Assembly (NCBI GenBank): GCA_963920525.1
Contig: OY986436.1
Coordinates: 180,252,361-180,316,360 of the forward strand
Direction: 5' to 3'
Length of the DNA: 64,000 nucleotides
DNA from: Dichetophora obliterata
Taxonomy: Eukaryota > Arthropoda > Insecta > Diptera > Sciomyzidae
The notes below the pieces were generated by a model that was given only the letters and a program-made list of their open reading frames with translations, made no database searches and was not told where the DNA came from. Every line of letters begins with the position of its first letter. Positions within the stretch are counted from its first letter, which is position 1. Made by a program: the position numbers and the translations under genes. Shown one piece after another: positions 11,846-21,916 of the stretch.

Positions 11846-12182
11846 ACTCAATCATAGAAGCCATAACTTTTGATTGGAAAGAGATATTGGGGTAATTTTT
11901 TGACATAAATTATTTTGGAGGCTTAAATTTTTTGTAAGAACATAAAGAAACATTTTGGAAAAAATAAATTTCGCGAAAAAAATTAAAGTTGTTTTGATGA
12001 CAAAAACGGTAATATAATTTTTGCACTTAACTGGAAGAATTTTTGCAAATAAATACTGTCATATGAAAGGTAGCCAAATGTGCAACTTTTAATTGATTTA
12101 ATTTTTACAACATAAACAAATTGTTGAGTTGTTTGATTTGCTCGAAATTAACTCATTGTTAACTGAGCCGTTTCATTTGCCG

Positions 12183-12347
12183 TCATCTGTCTTCTTGTGT
12201 TTGTGATGCACGAAGTTGTGCCATACTAACGCGGGGCTGTTCTCGTGCGATTTCTTGTTCATCCGTATTCAATTGATTGGAGATGTTCCGAACTCTACTT
12301 GCATTACGGGTTCGGGGCGAAAGATTAAATTTTCTGGGGAGCGGCAT
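12183..12347 (-). pseudogene. Helitron replicase N-terminal fragment
   Basis: 54 codons starting MPLPRKFNLSPRTRN on the minus strand, rich in Arg, Asn, Gln and Glu (…EQEIAREQPRVSMAQLRAS…), then a stop. Helitron Rep/helicase proteins of insects often begin with such a low-complexity basic, Gln/Arg-rich segment. Its position about 670 bp (excluding the nested MITE) inside a Helitron-like 5' end agrees with that. Neither the HUH nor the helicase domain is present, so at most this is a leftover of a deleted autonomous copy. The match is by composition and position only. Confidence 0.4.
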
Positions 12348-13014
12348 TGTAAATAACACTGAGAAATAAATGTCATAAGAGCAATTATGGAATTGTCGAT
12401 ACGTACATGTGCACAAATGTCATAACCTCTCAAAATAAACATTTTCGTTGGCAACTTGCCGTTTGAAAATAGAATTGCACACGAAATGATCAATGGGAAT
12501 AAAATGAACAGCGAATTCGTATTGATTTTCAAAGTAATGCACCTAAAAATTAAATGCACAATTCGAAATTAACGTTTCGATTGATTGTTGATGTGCAAGA
12601 AATCACAAAGAACATAACCATTCACAATGTGCACTTCATGAAGCTCAACTGACCTCTATGAAATCACTTTTCGCTGGTAGTTTAAAAAAAAATGTTTCAA
12701 AAGAATCTATTACATCAAGTTGAATTTCAATAACTATCGAAAGCTGCGAAACCAGCATTTAAAAATATGTTCGTTTTTAATGTGTGACAAAAAAAAATTC
12801 ATAAAAAAGTGTTCGATCATCCAGAATGAGTCGTAAAGTAGCTCCATACAAAATGTATGGGAAAATGAATTTTCTTCATATTTTTTTTGGGAAATTTTTA
12901 GGTTTTCTTCTTGTTTGGCCGGAGACCAGTTCGAATTGGTATGAATCATCGAAATCGGTCGAGCCGTTCTTGAGTTATACGCGTAGTAACTAACGCCACT
13001 CTCTTTTATATATA

Positions 13015-13415
13015 CACTGTAAGAACTTCAGTGTTATTTTAAAAACTGCCTTAAAATCAACAATACCCTTAATTTCATCGTCGTCTTCCTATTAAGTTTA
13101 TACAGCCTGAATTTCAGACAGTACGAAGTTGAAATTCAAAATTTTAAGGCGTGCCTGTTGAAATCATACAGTCTTATTTTCAGCAGGGCTCACATTTATT
13201 TGACATATGTCTGCTTTTTTACTAATAATAAGGGTTTGAATTCAGCGAAGCTACTGCTACTTTTACAATTTAACTGCCTTAAAATAAGACAGTATTATCT
13301 GCTGGCTTGCAGCAAATAAAAGCGAGTATAATTTCAGCGAAAGCAGCCTTAAAGCTGTTGCAGCTTACTTTAAGACAGTTTTTTTACCTAATAATAAGAT
13401 TTACTTTTTACAGTG
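13015..13415. mobile_element. 401-bp TA-flanked MITE inside the Helitron end
   Basis: Inverted ends CACTGTAAGAACTT / right end in complement CACTGTAAAAAGTAAATC, with TA on both sides (13013-13014, 13416-13417). Sub-terminal phrases ACTGCCTTAAAAT and ACTGTCTTAAAG are also in inverted arrangement. Several ACTGCCTTAAAATAAGACAG-like repeats lie inside. It sits two bases before the terminal GA (13418-13419) of the Helitron-like element. Confidence 0.85.
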
Positions 13416-13637
13416 TATAGATTAAAGGTATTTCGGCTTCCTAAGCTTGAATATGCAAAATAATGTCACTCTCAATTGGGTTAGTAGATAAAATTCGCGT
13501 AAACTTTAAACATCAGTTTAATTTTATGAAAACCAATTGTTTTTTTTTTGTTAATGACATGAATTCGTACAATCAGAGGATTCTGCCTTAGTTTGTTGTG
13601 CTATGTGAGCTCTTACTAGAAACTTAAAACAATTTTT

Positions 13638-14035
13638 GTCGCCCTTTCTAGTGGAGAGTGAGCTAGGCTATCAACCCAGGGATCCCTGGTTCGAATCCGG
13701 GTTCGGGCATGGTTCGGACATGGTTCTTTTCACTTTCTTTGTTCTCTCCTACATTTAAGAATTATGGAAAACTAAAAATCTACAACTAAAATTGTGGAAA
13801 ATGTGGAATTAAAGGACAGGAAGAACTAAGGGCTGGAAATGCTTGCCGAGGTTAAGTCGTAATACCACTAGCCTCGGTTAAAAGCAATTAAAATTGTCTT
13901 TCACGGTTGTTTCGCCTAATCAATAATTCACCTATGGTTCCAATCAATTCCTCTAAATAAATCTATTCCTTTCCTTTTAGGTCAAAGACCAAACCTTGTT
14001 TGTATAAGGTGCATGCCTTGGTTTTTTGATTTCTT
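13638..14035 (+). mobile_element. tRNA-derived SINE
   Basis: The head GTCGCCCTTTCTAGTGGAGA is followed by an exact B-box GGTTCGAATCC at 13688-13698, with TAGTGGAGAGTG at the A-box position. The body runs to about 14030 and ends CCTTGGTTTTTTGATTTC before an A-run. AAACTTA occurs just before the head and just after the A-run, a possible but imperfect target duplication. It is related to the better preserved SINE at 39006-39357 only in the tRNA-like head. Confidence 0.65.
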
Positions 14036-14217
14036 TAAAAAAAAAAGAAAACTTATTTTATTTCGATTAAAAAATGAAAACGTTGCAAATATATGAAATC
14101 AACACCTTTCAGCTGACGCATGAAATCGATAGCTTAAAGCGATTGTCAATTTGATAATCAGCTTACATAGAGCAATAGTAATGATTTTGATTATCAACTA
14201 TCACCAGTATCAGCGTA

Positions 14218-14590
14218 CTTTCAACGTTGGTTTTAAATCTGTACTCAGTTTCCTCCTATATTGTAACATTTTCAATATACAGGGTGTTTTACGTTTTCGG
14301 CACGTGTTTAGTGCCGCTAAAACAAAATATACAAAATTTGTTGATATTTCATTGGATAATTTCAAAATTTTTGCTCCGCCACTGCACATGACACGATAGA
14401 AGTTGATATATTGATTGAAAACTTGATATTTTTTCTAAAATACAAAATATTATTTTTTATTTTATGGTGGGTAGTTTAGATTCTAGATCAATAATACTAA
14501 ACACGTGCCGAAAACGTAAAACACCCTATATCTTGAAAATTTTACAATATAGGAGGAAACTGAGTACAGATTTGAGACCAGCGTTGAAAG
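14218..14590. mobile_element. Foldback MITE with ~95-bp inverted arms
   Basis: The left arm (14218-14313) and right arm (14496-14590) are inverted copies. From outside in: CTTTCAACG, ATCTGTACTCAGTTTCCTCC, TATTGTAACATTTTCAATAT, AGGGTGTTTTACGTTTTCGG, CACGTGTTTAGT. The ~180-bp loop is AT-rich and non-coding. The AGGGTGTTTTACG motif 60 bp inside the arm resembles a second, older terminus, so this may be two elements of different age that share one hairpin. Confidence 0.82.
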
Positions 14591-14734
14591 AACATATAGG
14601 AATGATGATGGGTTCACCGGATACGAAATTTGTACACTAGTATTATTTATCCAAACATGTCTGAATATAAGAGTACTGCTATTCTTTCGTTCGCAACTGT
14701 ATATGTATTTAAGAAATACTATTTTTTGTATAGA

Positions 14735-14823
14735 GATTTTAGATAAGGATAAGGATAGTCCCCTTCGGGGGTGCAAAATCTATTTTCTGCCCCTGGTGCC
14801 AGCAACCCTAGCTACGCCACTGG
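14735..14823. mobile_element. Element end with CAGTGGCGTAGC terminus and UUCG hairpin
   Basis: In complement the right edge reads CAGTGGCGTAGCTAGGGTTG. CAGTGGCGTAGC-type ends are common on arthropod DNA transposons. Just inside is CCCC-TTCG-GGGG (14760-14771), a very stable tetraloop hairpin if transcribed. No matching left end was found. GCTCCGCCACTG at about 14371 could be a decayed partner. Confidence 0.45.
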
Positions 14824-15219
14824 GTGTTCGTAAAACATTTAGTTATGTATCTAACCAAAAGAGTCGGGTTTGTAATCATGTAGCTTAACATGGTATTGCA
14901 TAAAGGCGTTCACATATTTTCTTAACCGAAAATTTGCAAAACTTTAATGGTATTCGTTTAGCTTAATATCGATAAAATTAATAGCTGATAAAATTGCGTA
15001 AAGTGATTTTTTGAATTTTCTGTATTTCCAGAGTTTTTCTTTTACAGAGAAATTTTATGGTTACACTGTAGTTACGTAGTCCAGTTACCAAGCCAATTCG
15101 CAATGACTAGAATATTTTTTTTTTATCAGCTCATGAATGAACTTTGATCAAGCTTTTTATGGTCAATTCTGTTGTGCGAATAAGAAATATGATTAAGAAC
15201 TGGACCTTGGTTCATTTAA

Positions 15220-15369
15220 AAGGTTGTGGTACTTGAGAGAAATGCGCTCCTTTTCCGCCTTTGCTTCAACTGTCACTGTGATTTTCTTTGTTCTATGCAT
15301 TCATTCCCTTGACTTATTTTCGTCTATTCTCACAGTTCGACCGAGCTCGTTCTCAAGTGCCACAACCTT
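15220..15369. mobile_element. 150-bp MITE with AAGGTTGTGG ends
   Basis: Inverted ends AAGGTTGTGGTACTTGAGA and, in complement, AAGGTTGTGGCACTTGAGAA. The inner sequence includes ACAGTTCGACCGAGCTCG; a fragment with the same motif is at about 5870. No clear target duplication and no coding capacity. Confidence 0.75.
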
Positions 15370-15395
15370 ATAAATGTGCCTTGAACTGGACCTAC

Positions 15396-15609
15396 CATAG
15401 TATAAATAGACAAGGTAGTGTTAGGGCGGAGAGCCGGTGACCAAAACTGTCAAAACGAAGTTGAGAGCTCATACAAAATCTGCAACCGATGAGAATGCGA
15501 TGAGAAAGCAAAAATAGGGAAAATGTAAAAATGGCTGGTTTTGACAGTTATGGTCTCTAAGAAAGAGAGCACATTAAGCCCTAACACTACCTTGCCTAGT
15601 TATACCATG
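15396..15609. mobile_element. 214-bp MITE of the CATGGCA family, copy 2
   Basis: Flanks GGACCTAC (15388-15395) and GGACCAAC (15610-15617) agree at 7 of 8 bases. Left end CATAGTATAAATAGACAAGG; right end in complement CATGGTATAACTAGGCAAGG. The interior aligns with the copy at 6230-6444 along its whole length (AGGGCGGAGAGCCGGTGACC in both). It begins only 26 bp after the previous MITE. Confidence 0.88.
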
Positions 15610-15949
15610 GGACCAACGAGATTTATAGCGATTCTGAAGGGCTCATGTTCTTACTCTTCGGCCGGACAGAAATATGAATTCAATTAAAAAAACATTCTTT
15701 GCATACGAGCCACGCACTATAAATAGTATGCCACATCCGCCACATTCTTTATAATGCAAACTAACATTTGTTGATAAATTTGATTAAAACAACTTTTTAA
15801 GCGAAGCTTTTTACGCCTCGTTTTGTGATTTGCTTGAGTGAAATCTGAAAAACGACTCTTTTTTCCATACACTGTTTTCTTAGAATTGTTGTTGTTTTTT
15901 TACTTGCGTCTATTACAACAAGTGAATATAAAATTAAAAATATTTCTTT

Positions 15950-16020
15950 GCAAGCGTGAGGATCGAACTCGCGTCTTCCGATCGAGAGTTCTACACACTA
16001 CCCTACAAGAAATAGCTAGC
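15950..16020 (-). repeat. tRNA-like block, likely SINE head
   Basis: On the minus strand GTAGGGTAGTGTGTAGAACT occupies the A-box position and GAGTTCGATCCTC the B-box position, about 30 bases apart. The stems of a real tRNA do not all close, so this is a pseudo-tRNA or SINE head, not a gene. Confidence 0.5.
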
Positions 16021-16404
16021 CAAAACTCCAACACAATCACATACATTTTTCTGTTTACAACCACATTCTCATACTCATTTCAGTGTCAATAATTGTGAAA
16101 CAAGGAAAAATACGAAAATTTTAGCAAGTGCATGTGAAAGAAAGAGAAGGTATCATTATTAAAAATCATGTCCAATTTTTGCATATCCGCCATTGTAGTT
16201 TACCATTCCAGGTTTCGCTAACAAAAACCAAGTTTTGCAATAAAAAATTTAAATATCTTTAAATTGCTTACTGTTGGAACGCTGCAGCCCATCAAAGAAG
16301 GATGAGCCAATAAGCACGCTTGCCAATATCAAGAATGCAGTGAGTATTTCAACATTCGCCACATCTAGTTCGACTCCCAAAGTCGTCGGCACAGAAGTGG
16401 CTAG

Positions 16405-16446
16405 CAGTAGCAGCAACAACAATAACAACAAAAACAACAATAAAAA
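16405..16446 (+). repeat. CAA/AAC low-complexity run
   Basis: A run of CAACAA and AACAAC words with some decay; in one frame it would code for poly-Asn/Ser, but no gene surrounds it. Confidence 0.7.
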
Positions 16447-16563
16447 ATGTTATAATAAATTTAAAACATTTGTTTCAAGACACCAACGAATTGCATGCAT
16501 TTTTATTTTTTAAGAGGTACGTTAGATAAAACTGATTTTTACGTTATATCTAACGGTTATATA

Positions 16564-16740
16564 TGTATCTTTAATATTTAAACTGAAATGAAGTAAAATG
16601 AAATTCAAAGATACGTTTTTCTTTTTTTGATTCAAATTTTCGAACTGACTTTTTATTAAATTATTTTTCTGACTTAAAATAATTTTTTGTATTTTATTTT
16701 TTATTTATAAACAAGTAGTTTGTGACAAGTGTTTGCCACA
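16564..16740 (-). repeat. 3' LTR
   Basis: Begins TGTGGCAAAC and ends GATACA on the minus strand (TG...CA). Differs from the 5' LTR at two positions that I can see: CGTTTTT against TGTTTTT near 16616, and AATGAAG against AATTAAG near 16592. Confidence 0.93.
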
Positions 16741-16751
16741 ATACTCCCCCC
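16741..16751 (-). other. Polypurine tract
   Basis: On the minus strand TAGGGGGGAGTAT directly abuts the 3' LTR, the site from which plus-strand DNA synthesis is primed in reverse transcription. Confidence 0.8.
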
Positions 16752-16777
16752 TAGAGATGTGGTGAATAACAGGATCT

Positions 16778-19700
16778 CTATTTAAATTTAACCCTGCAAC
16801 TTCGAGTTCTCGGAATCCGGCTAGGTCTTGGCTGTACCGTTAAGTTCGGTGTTAAAATTTTAGCTGGTGCAGGTATAGTTAAAATTTTGGGATCTTCGTT
16901 AATGTCTAAATTAAAAATATAAGCTGGCTTGATACGATCAATGGAAACAACCTTCTGTGTTCCAGAAATGTCTAGGGTGAACAGTTTCTCGGATCTTTTG
17001 ATCACTCGAAATGGACCGTCATATGGAGATTGTAGTTGTTTCTTGATAGTGTCTCGACGTAGGAAAACGTGGGTGCAGTCTTCTAGTCGTTTTGAAACAA
17101 ACACAGTTTGGTTTGTTTTATGCAACGGCTTTACTGGTTTGAGAGTACTCATCCTCATCTTGAGAGCAACAACAAAATCATCAGTTGGTGTTGAATCTGT
17201 GGATTCGGTAAGCATCTCACCGGGGAGCTTAATTGGAGTTCCAAATGTAAGGTCGAATGGCGTTGCATCAACATCTTCTCGAAAACTTGCTCTTAATCCA
17301 AGCAAGACTGTTGGGAGGATGTCGAACCATTTTAGCGAGTTATGGCATATAATGGCTGTCTTAAGGGATCTGTGCCACCGCTCAATCATGCCGTTTGCGG
17401 AAGGGTGGTAGGGTGATGTTCGAATTCGTTGAGCTCCCAGCAGATTAGTTAGTTCCTTAAAAAGTTGAGATTCGAATTGACGGCCTTGGTCCGTAGAAAT
17501 TTTTGAAGGGACGCCGAAACGAGATATCCAACCGCGGTAGAAGGCATCTGCAACTGTCTTCGCTCGGATGTCTGATATTGGTATGGCCTCTGGCCAGCGA
17601 GTAAACTGATCGATGCAAGTTAGGATGTAGGTGCAACCGTTAGATGAAGGCAGTGGTCCAACAAGATCAATGTTTATGTGATTGAAGCGTTCTTTTGTTT
17701 GTGGGTAAGACCCTATTTCGCTGTGGGTGTGACGATGAATTTTAGAGCGCTGACATTGGATGCATTGCAGAGTCCATGTCTTGATGTCGTTCCTCATGTT
17801 GGGCCAGACGAAACGTTTTTGTATGCTTTTAGTCGTTGCGGTAACACCTCCATGGGACATTTTGTGTAATATGTCGAAAACGGTTTTTCGGAAGCTTGCT
17901 GGTACGAACGGTCTTATTTGTTCTGTGGAGATGTCACAGTAGAATGATTTTGAGTCAGGAGTCAAGTGGAATGATTTTAAAATCAACGATGTAGGCTTTG
18001 TTTGTGCCAGGTACTCTTTGAGCTCTGCATCTGTTTCTTGAGCTTTTGCAAGGTCGTCATAGTCGATAACAGAGGGGGTTGTTATTGTCGAAATCCTTGA
18101 CAACGTATCAGCAACTATGTTCTCCTGACCGTTGATATGACGAATATCAGTAGAAAATTGTAACAGGTAGTCCAACTGACGGAATTGACGTGGCGTGGCT
18201 TTCTCTGAATTTTGCTTAAAAGCAAAAGTTAGTGGCTTGTGGTCGGTATATATGATGAAGTTTCGTCCTTCGAGCATGTGGCGGTAGTACTTGACCACTG
18301 AATAGGCAGCAAGAAGTTCGCGGTCGTACGTGCTGTACTTCTTCTGCGTTTCGCTGAGTTTTTTAGAATAAAAACTAAGAGGTTTCCAGCCTTCGGGTTT
18401 CTTTTGCTGCAGGACTCCACCGATTGCTTCGTCAGAAGCGTCGACCATTACGCAAATTGGTAAATTATCACTAGGATGGGCAAGAAGTGTGGTGTTAGAA
18501 AGATCCATCTTACATTTTTCAAAGGCAAGCTTGGCTTCCTTGTTCCAAACAATTGGCGTTTTGTCGTTCTTCTTGTTGCCTTTTTGAAATGCTATCAGCG
18601 GCATTTGAGTAGTGGCAGCGTGCGGAATGAATCTCCTGTAGAAATTCACCATTGCTATGAAACGACGAACTTCTTTGACGGTTTTCGGTTGAGGGAAGTC
18701 TAGGATAGCAGCAACTTTCTCGGGAAGCGGGCGAATGTCATCTTTCTCTACTTGATGGCCAATGAACGTAACGGATCCTTTACCAAAATCGCATTTGGCA
18801 ACATTGATGACGAGTCCAAAATCTTGAAGACGTTCGAAAAGTTTTTGTAAGTGCCGGAAATGCTGTTCTTCGTTCTCAGAGGCAATCAAGATGTCATCTA
18901 GATATGGGAAACAAAACTCCAATCCTCGCAGAACTTCATGCATAAATCTCTGGAACGTTTGTGCCGCATTGCAAAGTCCGAATGTCATGAATTCGAATTC
19001 ATAGAGTCCAAACGGAGTGATGATGGCCGTCTTCGGGACATCCTTCGGCGCCACTGGAATTTGGTTATATGCGCGAACCAGGTCAATCGTAGAGAAAACT
19101 GATTTTCCCTGTAGACCTTGTGCAAAGTCGTGGATGTGCGGAATGGGGTATCTATCGGGAATTGTTTGGGAATTTAGACGACGATAGTCCCCACACGGTC
19201 GCCATTGGCCGTTTTTCTTTGGGGCCATATGGAGTGGACTGGACCAGTTGCTTTTAGATGGGCGACAAAGTCCTTGATCGACCATGAATTGGAACTCGCG
19301 CTTAGCTATGTCCAGTTTGTCAGGAGGAAGGCGTCGTGGTCTTGCGTTGACTGGTGCACCGTTTGTTTCGATTACGTGTTGTACACTGTGCTTTGCTTTC
19401 TTTTGTGTAGACGAAGGATTTGTGATATCCGGGAAATGGGAGAGTAGATCATGGTAAGGCGTACTGCTTACCAATATTTTTACCTCCGTATAGCACGATA
19501 TCGATCCCATGCGTCCTTTTGATCGAAGACCCGTCTCGTTGTCGATAATTTGTCTTTCCTTCAAATCCACTAGCAGTCCAAAGTGCTTCAGGAAGTCTGC
19601 ACCGATGATTGGATGGAAAACTTCAGCGATTATAAATTTCCAGCTGAATGTACGTCGCAGTCCAAGAGTTGGACATATTAGCGCATCGCCATACGTGTTG

Positions 19701-19981
19701 ATTGGTGTACCATTTGCAGCGAAAATTTTGTATGTTTCTGGCTGACCTTTTCTGTTTTGTTGTTGAACTACAGGCAAGACGGAGATATCGGCACCCGTGT
19801 CGATTAGGAAATGCAGACCCACCGCTGTATCATATATAAATAGGCGATTGGTTGCTTTAGTCCGGCCACTAGACGCTTCTAGTGACCGGATCGGGAGTTT
19901 CCCTGCTGTGCGTTTATTACAAAAGAGCAGGGTGGGCGACAGTTGCGAGCATTTTGACCGAAACGTCGATGGAAGTAGCAA
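16778..19981 (-). CDS. Pol polyprotein (protease, RT, RNase H, integrase)
   Basis: 1067 codons without a stop. Numbering is from the first in-frame Met, although the real product is probably Gag-Pol by frameshift. Protease active site DTGAD at 61-65. Reverse transcriptase about 215-410, with the YLDD box at 360-363. RNase H about 505-630, with acidic residues in VDASD (D514), DRELL (E555), YTD (D580) and VADTL (D625). Integrase zinc motif H706-H710-C740-C743. Integrase catalytic triad D772, D831 and E867, with 35 residues between the last two as in retroviral-type integrases. The C-terminal region (about 960-1010) keeps a GPF/Y-like patch ([12 protein letters not shown]). No chromodomain is visible. 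All catalytic residues are present, so nothing in the frame predicts inactivity. The frame overlaps gag by 103 bp, and the upstream part of this ORF before GKLPIRS is probably not translated. Confidence 0.93.
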   Translation of the reverse strand: MLLPSTFRSKCSQLSPTLLFCNKRTAGKLPIRSLEASSGRTKATNRLFIYDTAVGLHFLIDTGADISVLPVVQQQNRKGQPETYKIFAANGTPINTYGDALICPTLGLRRTFSWKFIIAEVFHPIIGADFLKHFGLLVDLKERQIIDNETGLRSKGRMGSISCYTEVKILVSSTPYHDLLSHFPDITNPSSTQKKAKHSVQHVIETNGAPVNARPRRLPPDKLDIAKREFQFMVDQGLCRPSKSNWSSPLHMAPKKNGQWRPCGDYRRLNSQTIPDRYPIPHIHDFAQGLQGKSVFSTIDLVRAYNQIPVAPKDVPKTAIITPFGLYEFEFMTFGLCNAAQTFQRFMHEVLRGLEFCFPYLDDILIASENEEQHFRHLQKLFERLQDFGLVINVAKCDFGKGSVTFIGHQVEKDDIRPLPEKVAAILDFPQPKTVKEVRRFIAMVNFYRRFIPHAATTQMPLIAFQKGNKKNDKTPIVWNKEAKLAFEKCKMDLSNTTLLAHPSDNLPICVMVDASDEAIGGVLQQKKPEGWKPLSFYSKKLSETQKKYSTYDRELLAAYSVVKYYRHMLEGRNFIIYTDHKPLTFAFKQNSEKATPRQFRQLDYLLQFSTDIRHINGQENIVADTLSRISTITTPSVIDYDDLAKAQETDAELKEYLAQTKPTSLILKSFHLTPDSKSFYCDISTEQIRPFVPASFRKTVFDILHKMSHGGVTATTKSIQKRFVWPNMRNDIKTWTLQCIQCQRSKIHRHTHSEIGSYPQTKERFNHINIDLVGPLPSSNGCTYILTCIDQFTRWPEAIPISDIRAKTVADAFYRGWISRFGVPSKISTDQGRQFESQLFKELTNLLGAQRIRTSPYHPSANGMIERWHRSLKTAIICHNSLKWFDILPTVLLGLRASFREDVDATPFDLTFGTPIKLPGEMLTESTDSTPTDDFVVALKMRMSTLKPVKPLHKTNQTVFVSKRLEDCTHVFLRRDTIKKQLQSPYDGPFRVIKRSEKLFTLDISGTQKVVSIDRIKPAYIFNLDINEDPKILTIPAPAKILTPNLTVQPRPSRIPRTRSCRVKFK
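19861..19903 (-). promoter_or_regulatory. -1 ribosomal frameshift signal
   Basis: On the minus strand the heptamer GGGAAAC (19897-19903) sits in gag frame as G GGA AAC, the X XXY YYZ slippery form. Six bases (TCCCGA) separate it from a hairpin with a 13-bp stem (19878-19890 with 19861-19873) and loop AGCG. All pairs are Watson-Crick except one G-U. The gag stop codon lies inside the stem. Slipping back one base reads GGG AAA CTC, which is exactly the pol frame (GKLPIRS). Slippery site, spacer and stem all fit a programmed -1 shift. Confidence 0.85.
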
Positions 19982-20730
19982 AAGCTATGCTTGTTTGGGG
20001 ATTCAGCCTGTACCTTTTCGCTTTGATGACGTTTTCTTGATGAGCTACGTGAGCGCTGCTTTTGCAACTGCTGAACTGCTGAGGTCAAGGCTGCGATTTC
20101 CCTCTTAATTTCCGAGAAATCAAAGAATGAGCCCTTTGTAGTTTCGTTTGCTGATACTGCTGTTACGTAAGATGTTGAAGGTGGTGTTGATATATCGCCA
20201 ATTTTATCTGCCATCTTAGAGATATTGTCTAGCGGTTCAGTGGAGGTCGACAGAATTGCCTGGGTTTGGGTTGGAAGGCGCTGCATCCACATAGTCCGTA
20301 AAAAATCCTCGGTTACGCCACCTTTTGCGAGGTTTCGCATTTCTCGAAGAAGCGTGCTTGGTTTTTTGTCTCCAATATCAAGATTGCTGAGAAGTTTCTT
20401 GATTCTATTTTCTTCGGAAATAGAAAAATGCTCGATAAGTCGTTCCTTTATGACAGCATAGCTATTGGCTGGGGGGTTGAGCACAATGTCGTTAATCAGA
20501 GACAACACTTCTGTCTCTATTTCAGCGATCACGATGCAGAATTTAAGTTGTTCATTTTCTATGCGATGTAGCACAAACTGAGCTTCGATCTGTGCGAACC
20601 AGAGGACTGGATTCTCTTTCCAGAATCTGGGAATGCGTAGCGACATTGAAGCTGGAGCTGAACTGACCGAAGGAGGGGTAACAATGGATGTACCCGGAGC
20701 GGTAGTCGAAGACTCTGTTGTCTTAGGCAT
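19879..20730 (-). CDS. Gag protein with CHCC zinc knuckle
   Basis: 283 codons; forms the particle and packages the RNA. Starts [10 protein letters not shown]. Residues 30-180 are a capsid-like helical region ([40 protein letters not shown]). A basic, Ser/Arg-rich stretch follows at about 224-240. Near the end a single zinc-knuckle-like motif has ligands C251, H254, C264 and C268: order C-H-C-C instead of the usual C-C-H-C. That order is the published peculiarity of CsRn1-clade Gag. It is short for a Gypsy Gag but within this clade's range. The start codon lies about 75 bp from the primer site; no other Met upstream is in frame. Confidence 0.88.
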   Translation of the reverse strand: MPKTTESSTTAPGTSIVTPPSVSSAPASMSLRIPRFWKENPVLWFAQIEAQFVLHRIENEQLKFCIVIAEIETEVLSLINDIVLNPPANSYAVIKERLIEHFSISEENRIKKLLSNLDIGDKKPSTLLREMRNLAKGGVTEDFLRTMWMQRLPTQTQAILSTSTEPLDNISKMADKIGDISTPPSTSYVTAVSANETTKGSFFDFSEIKREIAALTSAVQQLQKQRSRSSSRKRHQSEKVQAESPNKHSFCYFHRRFGQNARNCRPPCSFVINAQQGNSRSGH

Positions 20731-20803
20731 ATTAAATTAATACGAATCGCGATTAATTAAACTTAAAAAAAAAACGAATTAAATGTCGCGGCGCGTTAAC
20801 TGT

Positions 20804-20816
20804 GTCGGGGTCACCA
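20804..20816 (-). other. Primer binding site (tRNA-Trp)
   Basis: Two bases after the 5' LTR the minus strand reads TGGTGACCCCGAC. That is complementary to the 3' end of eukaryotic tRNA-Trp including CCA, as far as I recall that tRNA (acceptor GGGGTCA-CCA). Confidence 0.8.
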
Positions 20817-20818
20817 AT

Positions 20819-20995
20819 TGTATCTTTAATATTTAAACTGAAATTAAGTAAAATGAAATTCAAAGATATGTTTTTCTTTTTTTGATTCAAATTTTCGAAC
20901 TGACTTTTTATTAAATTATTTTTCTGACTTAAAATAATTTTTTGTATTTTATTTTTTATTTATAAACAAGTAGTTTGTGACAAGTGTTTGCCACA
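20819..20995 (-). repeat. 5' LTR
   Basis: 177 bp, TGTGGCAAAC...GATACA on the minus strand; carries promoter and polyadenylation functions in this class. A TATA-like stretch (AAATAAAAAATAAAATAC) lies near its middle. Confidence 0.93.
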
Positions 20996-21916
20996 TATAT
21001 AACTGAGTTTTCGGTTAGATTTATCTGGTGAGATTTAGTTACCTATAACCTGTATTTATGTTAACCTTAAATAGAGAGAGCGAGACGGATATATTACGAT
21101 AATATTGGAAATTGCTACGTGTGAGAAAGGGATGCCAGATCACACGTATACACGAGTTTCGGTTAATTTCATCCCGATGCTCTTCATAGCATAACCGAAA
21201 CTTCGTATAAAGAGGTAACCGATATTTCAGTTTAGAAAAACCGTTTTTGCTTAGTTAAATAACCGATAGTCTTCTTGTAGGGTAACCACTTCTCCAAACC
21301 AACCATTTCTGATATGACGTAATTCATTCAATATTAACTGAAGCTTTGTTTCAGTAGATGACAGGAATTTATTAAAGGGATTGTTGTGAATGCGTAAAGC
21401 TATAATGCAGCACAATTATCGATCAAATACTTGACGTTTCAATGGCGAGTTAAGTCGGGGTTGACTCGGGATTAACTTTCCATGAAAACGCGAGTTGAGT
21501 TGAATTTCGTTGAATCCACGAAACTTCGCGAAACTTATTAGATTTAACTGAGTTAGATTGGATGCGTTCGGAATATGAAACAGTTGCTCAACTGTTGAGT
21601 GAGGTTTTCTTGATTATTTGTTATTTTATTTTATTTCTGCCTTTGCGTTGACATAAAATGTAACAAACCGTTCAGCAGACACACAAAGTAGCGGAAACTA
21701 ATACTGATCAAAGACTCAATATGTTTAGTAAATTTTGCACCTTCTGAACGCACACATTTATACTAAGAAAAAATGGCGAACAGAATGGCAGAAGTCCAAC
21801 TCGACTCAATGTTGTGCATGAAAGCACTATCGAGCTAGAAACGCCATTGTCAACTTAAAGAAAACCCAACCTAGGATCAACTCGCCATGGAAACGTAGTA
21901 AAAAGCATTTTGCATA
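20996..21916. other. No gene recognised
   Basis: Contains several GGTTAGAT / AACCGA words (21010-21290), such as ACCGAAACTTCG and CCGATAGTC. These also occur left of the retrotransposon (TCTAACGG near 16550), so the LTR element may have landed inside an older repeat rich in these words. 21430-21560 and 21780-21900 share GTTGACTCGGG / ACTCGACTC-type phrases. No protein match. Confidence 0.4.

Larger units (their letters stand above)
11862..13419 (-). mobile_element. Non-autonomous Helitron-like element
   Basis: On the minus strand the 5' end, once the MITE at 13015-13415 is set aside, reads TCTATATATAAAAGAGAGTG and is preceded by A, matching the A^TC start of Helitrons. It continues with a conserved block (ACGGCTCGACCGATTTCGAT) and then a short open frame (12183-12347) resembling a Helitron protein N-terminus. 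The block 11862-12120 is repeated at 63390-63650 in a second Helitron-like copy. No 3' CTRR hairpin was identified, so the distal boundary is approximate. Confidence 0.6.
16564..20995 (-). mobile_element. Ty3/Gypsy LTR retrotransposon, CsRn1-type, near intact
   Basis: A 4432-bp element lying on the minus strand. The LTRs are 177 bp each (16564-16740, 20819-20995) and I count two differences between them (about 1%). Flanks are TATA/TATATA on both sides. In element order it has: 5' LTR, primer site for tRNA-Trp, gag (283 codons), pol in the -1 frame (protease, reverse transcriptase, RNase H, integrase), polypurine tract, 3' LTR. There is no env: only 37 bp separate pol from the 3' LTR. An unusual CHCC Gag knuckle plus a tRNA-Trp primer are the two traits described for the CsRn1 clade. 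The near-identical LTRs and open frames suggest a recent insertion that may still be functional. Confidence 0.93.

Noticed and set aside
12183..12559. Longer minus-strand frames here as host genes
   Set aside because: They lie inside a Helitron-like element; only the 54-codon part starting MPLPRKF looks meaningful.
16249..16440. Poly-Leu minus-strand frame as signal peptide
   Set aside because: It is the antisense of a CAA low-complexity run.
17678..20108. Plus-strand open frames of 60-160 codons
   Set aside because: They are antisense shadows of gag and pol.
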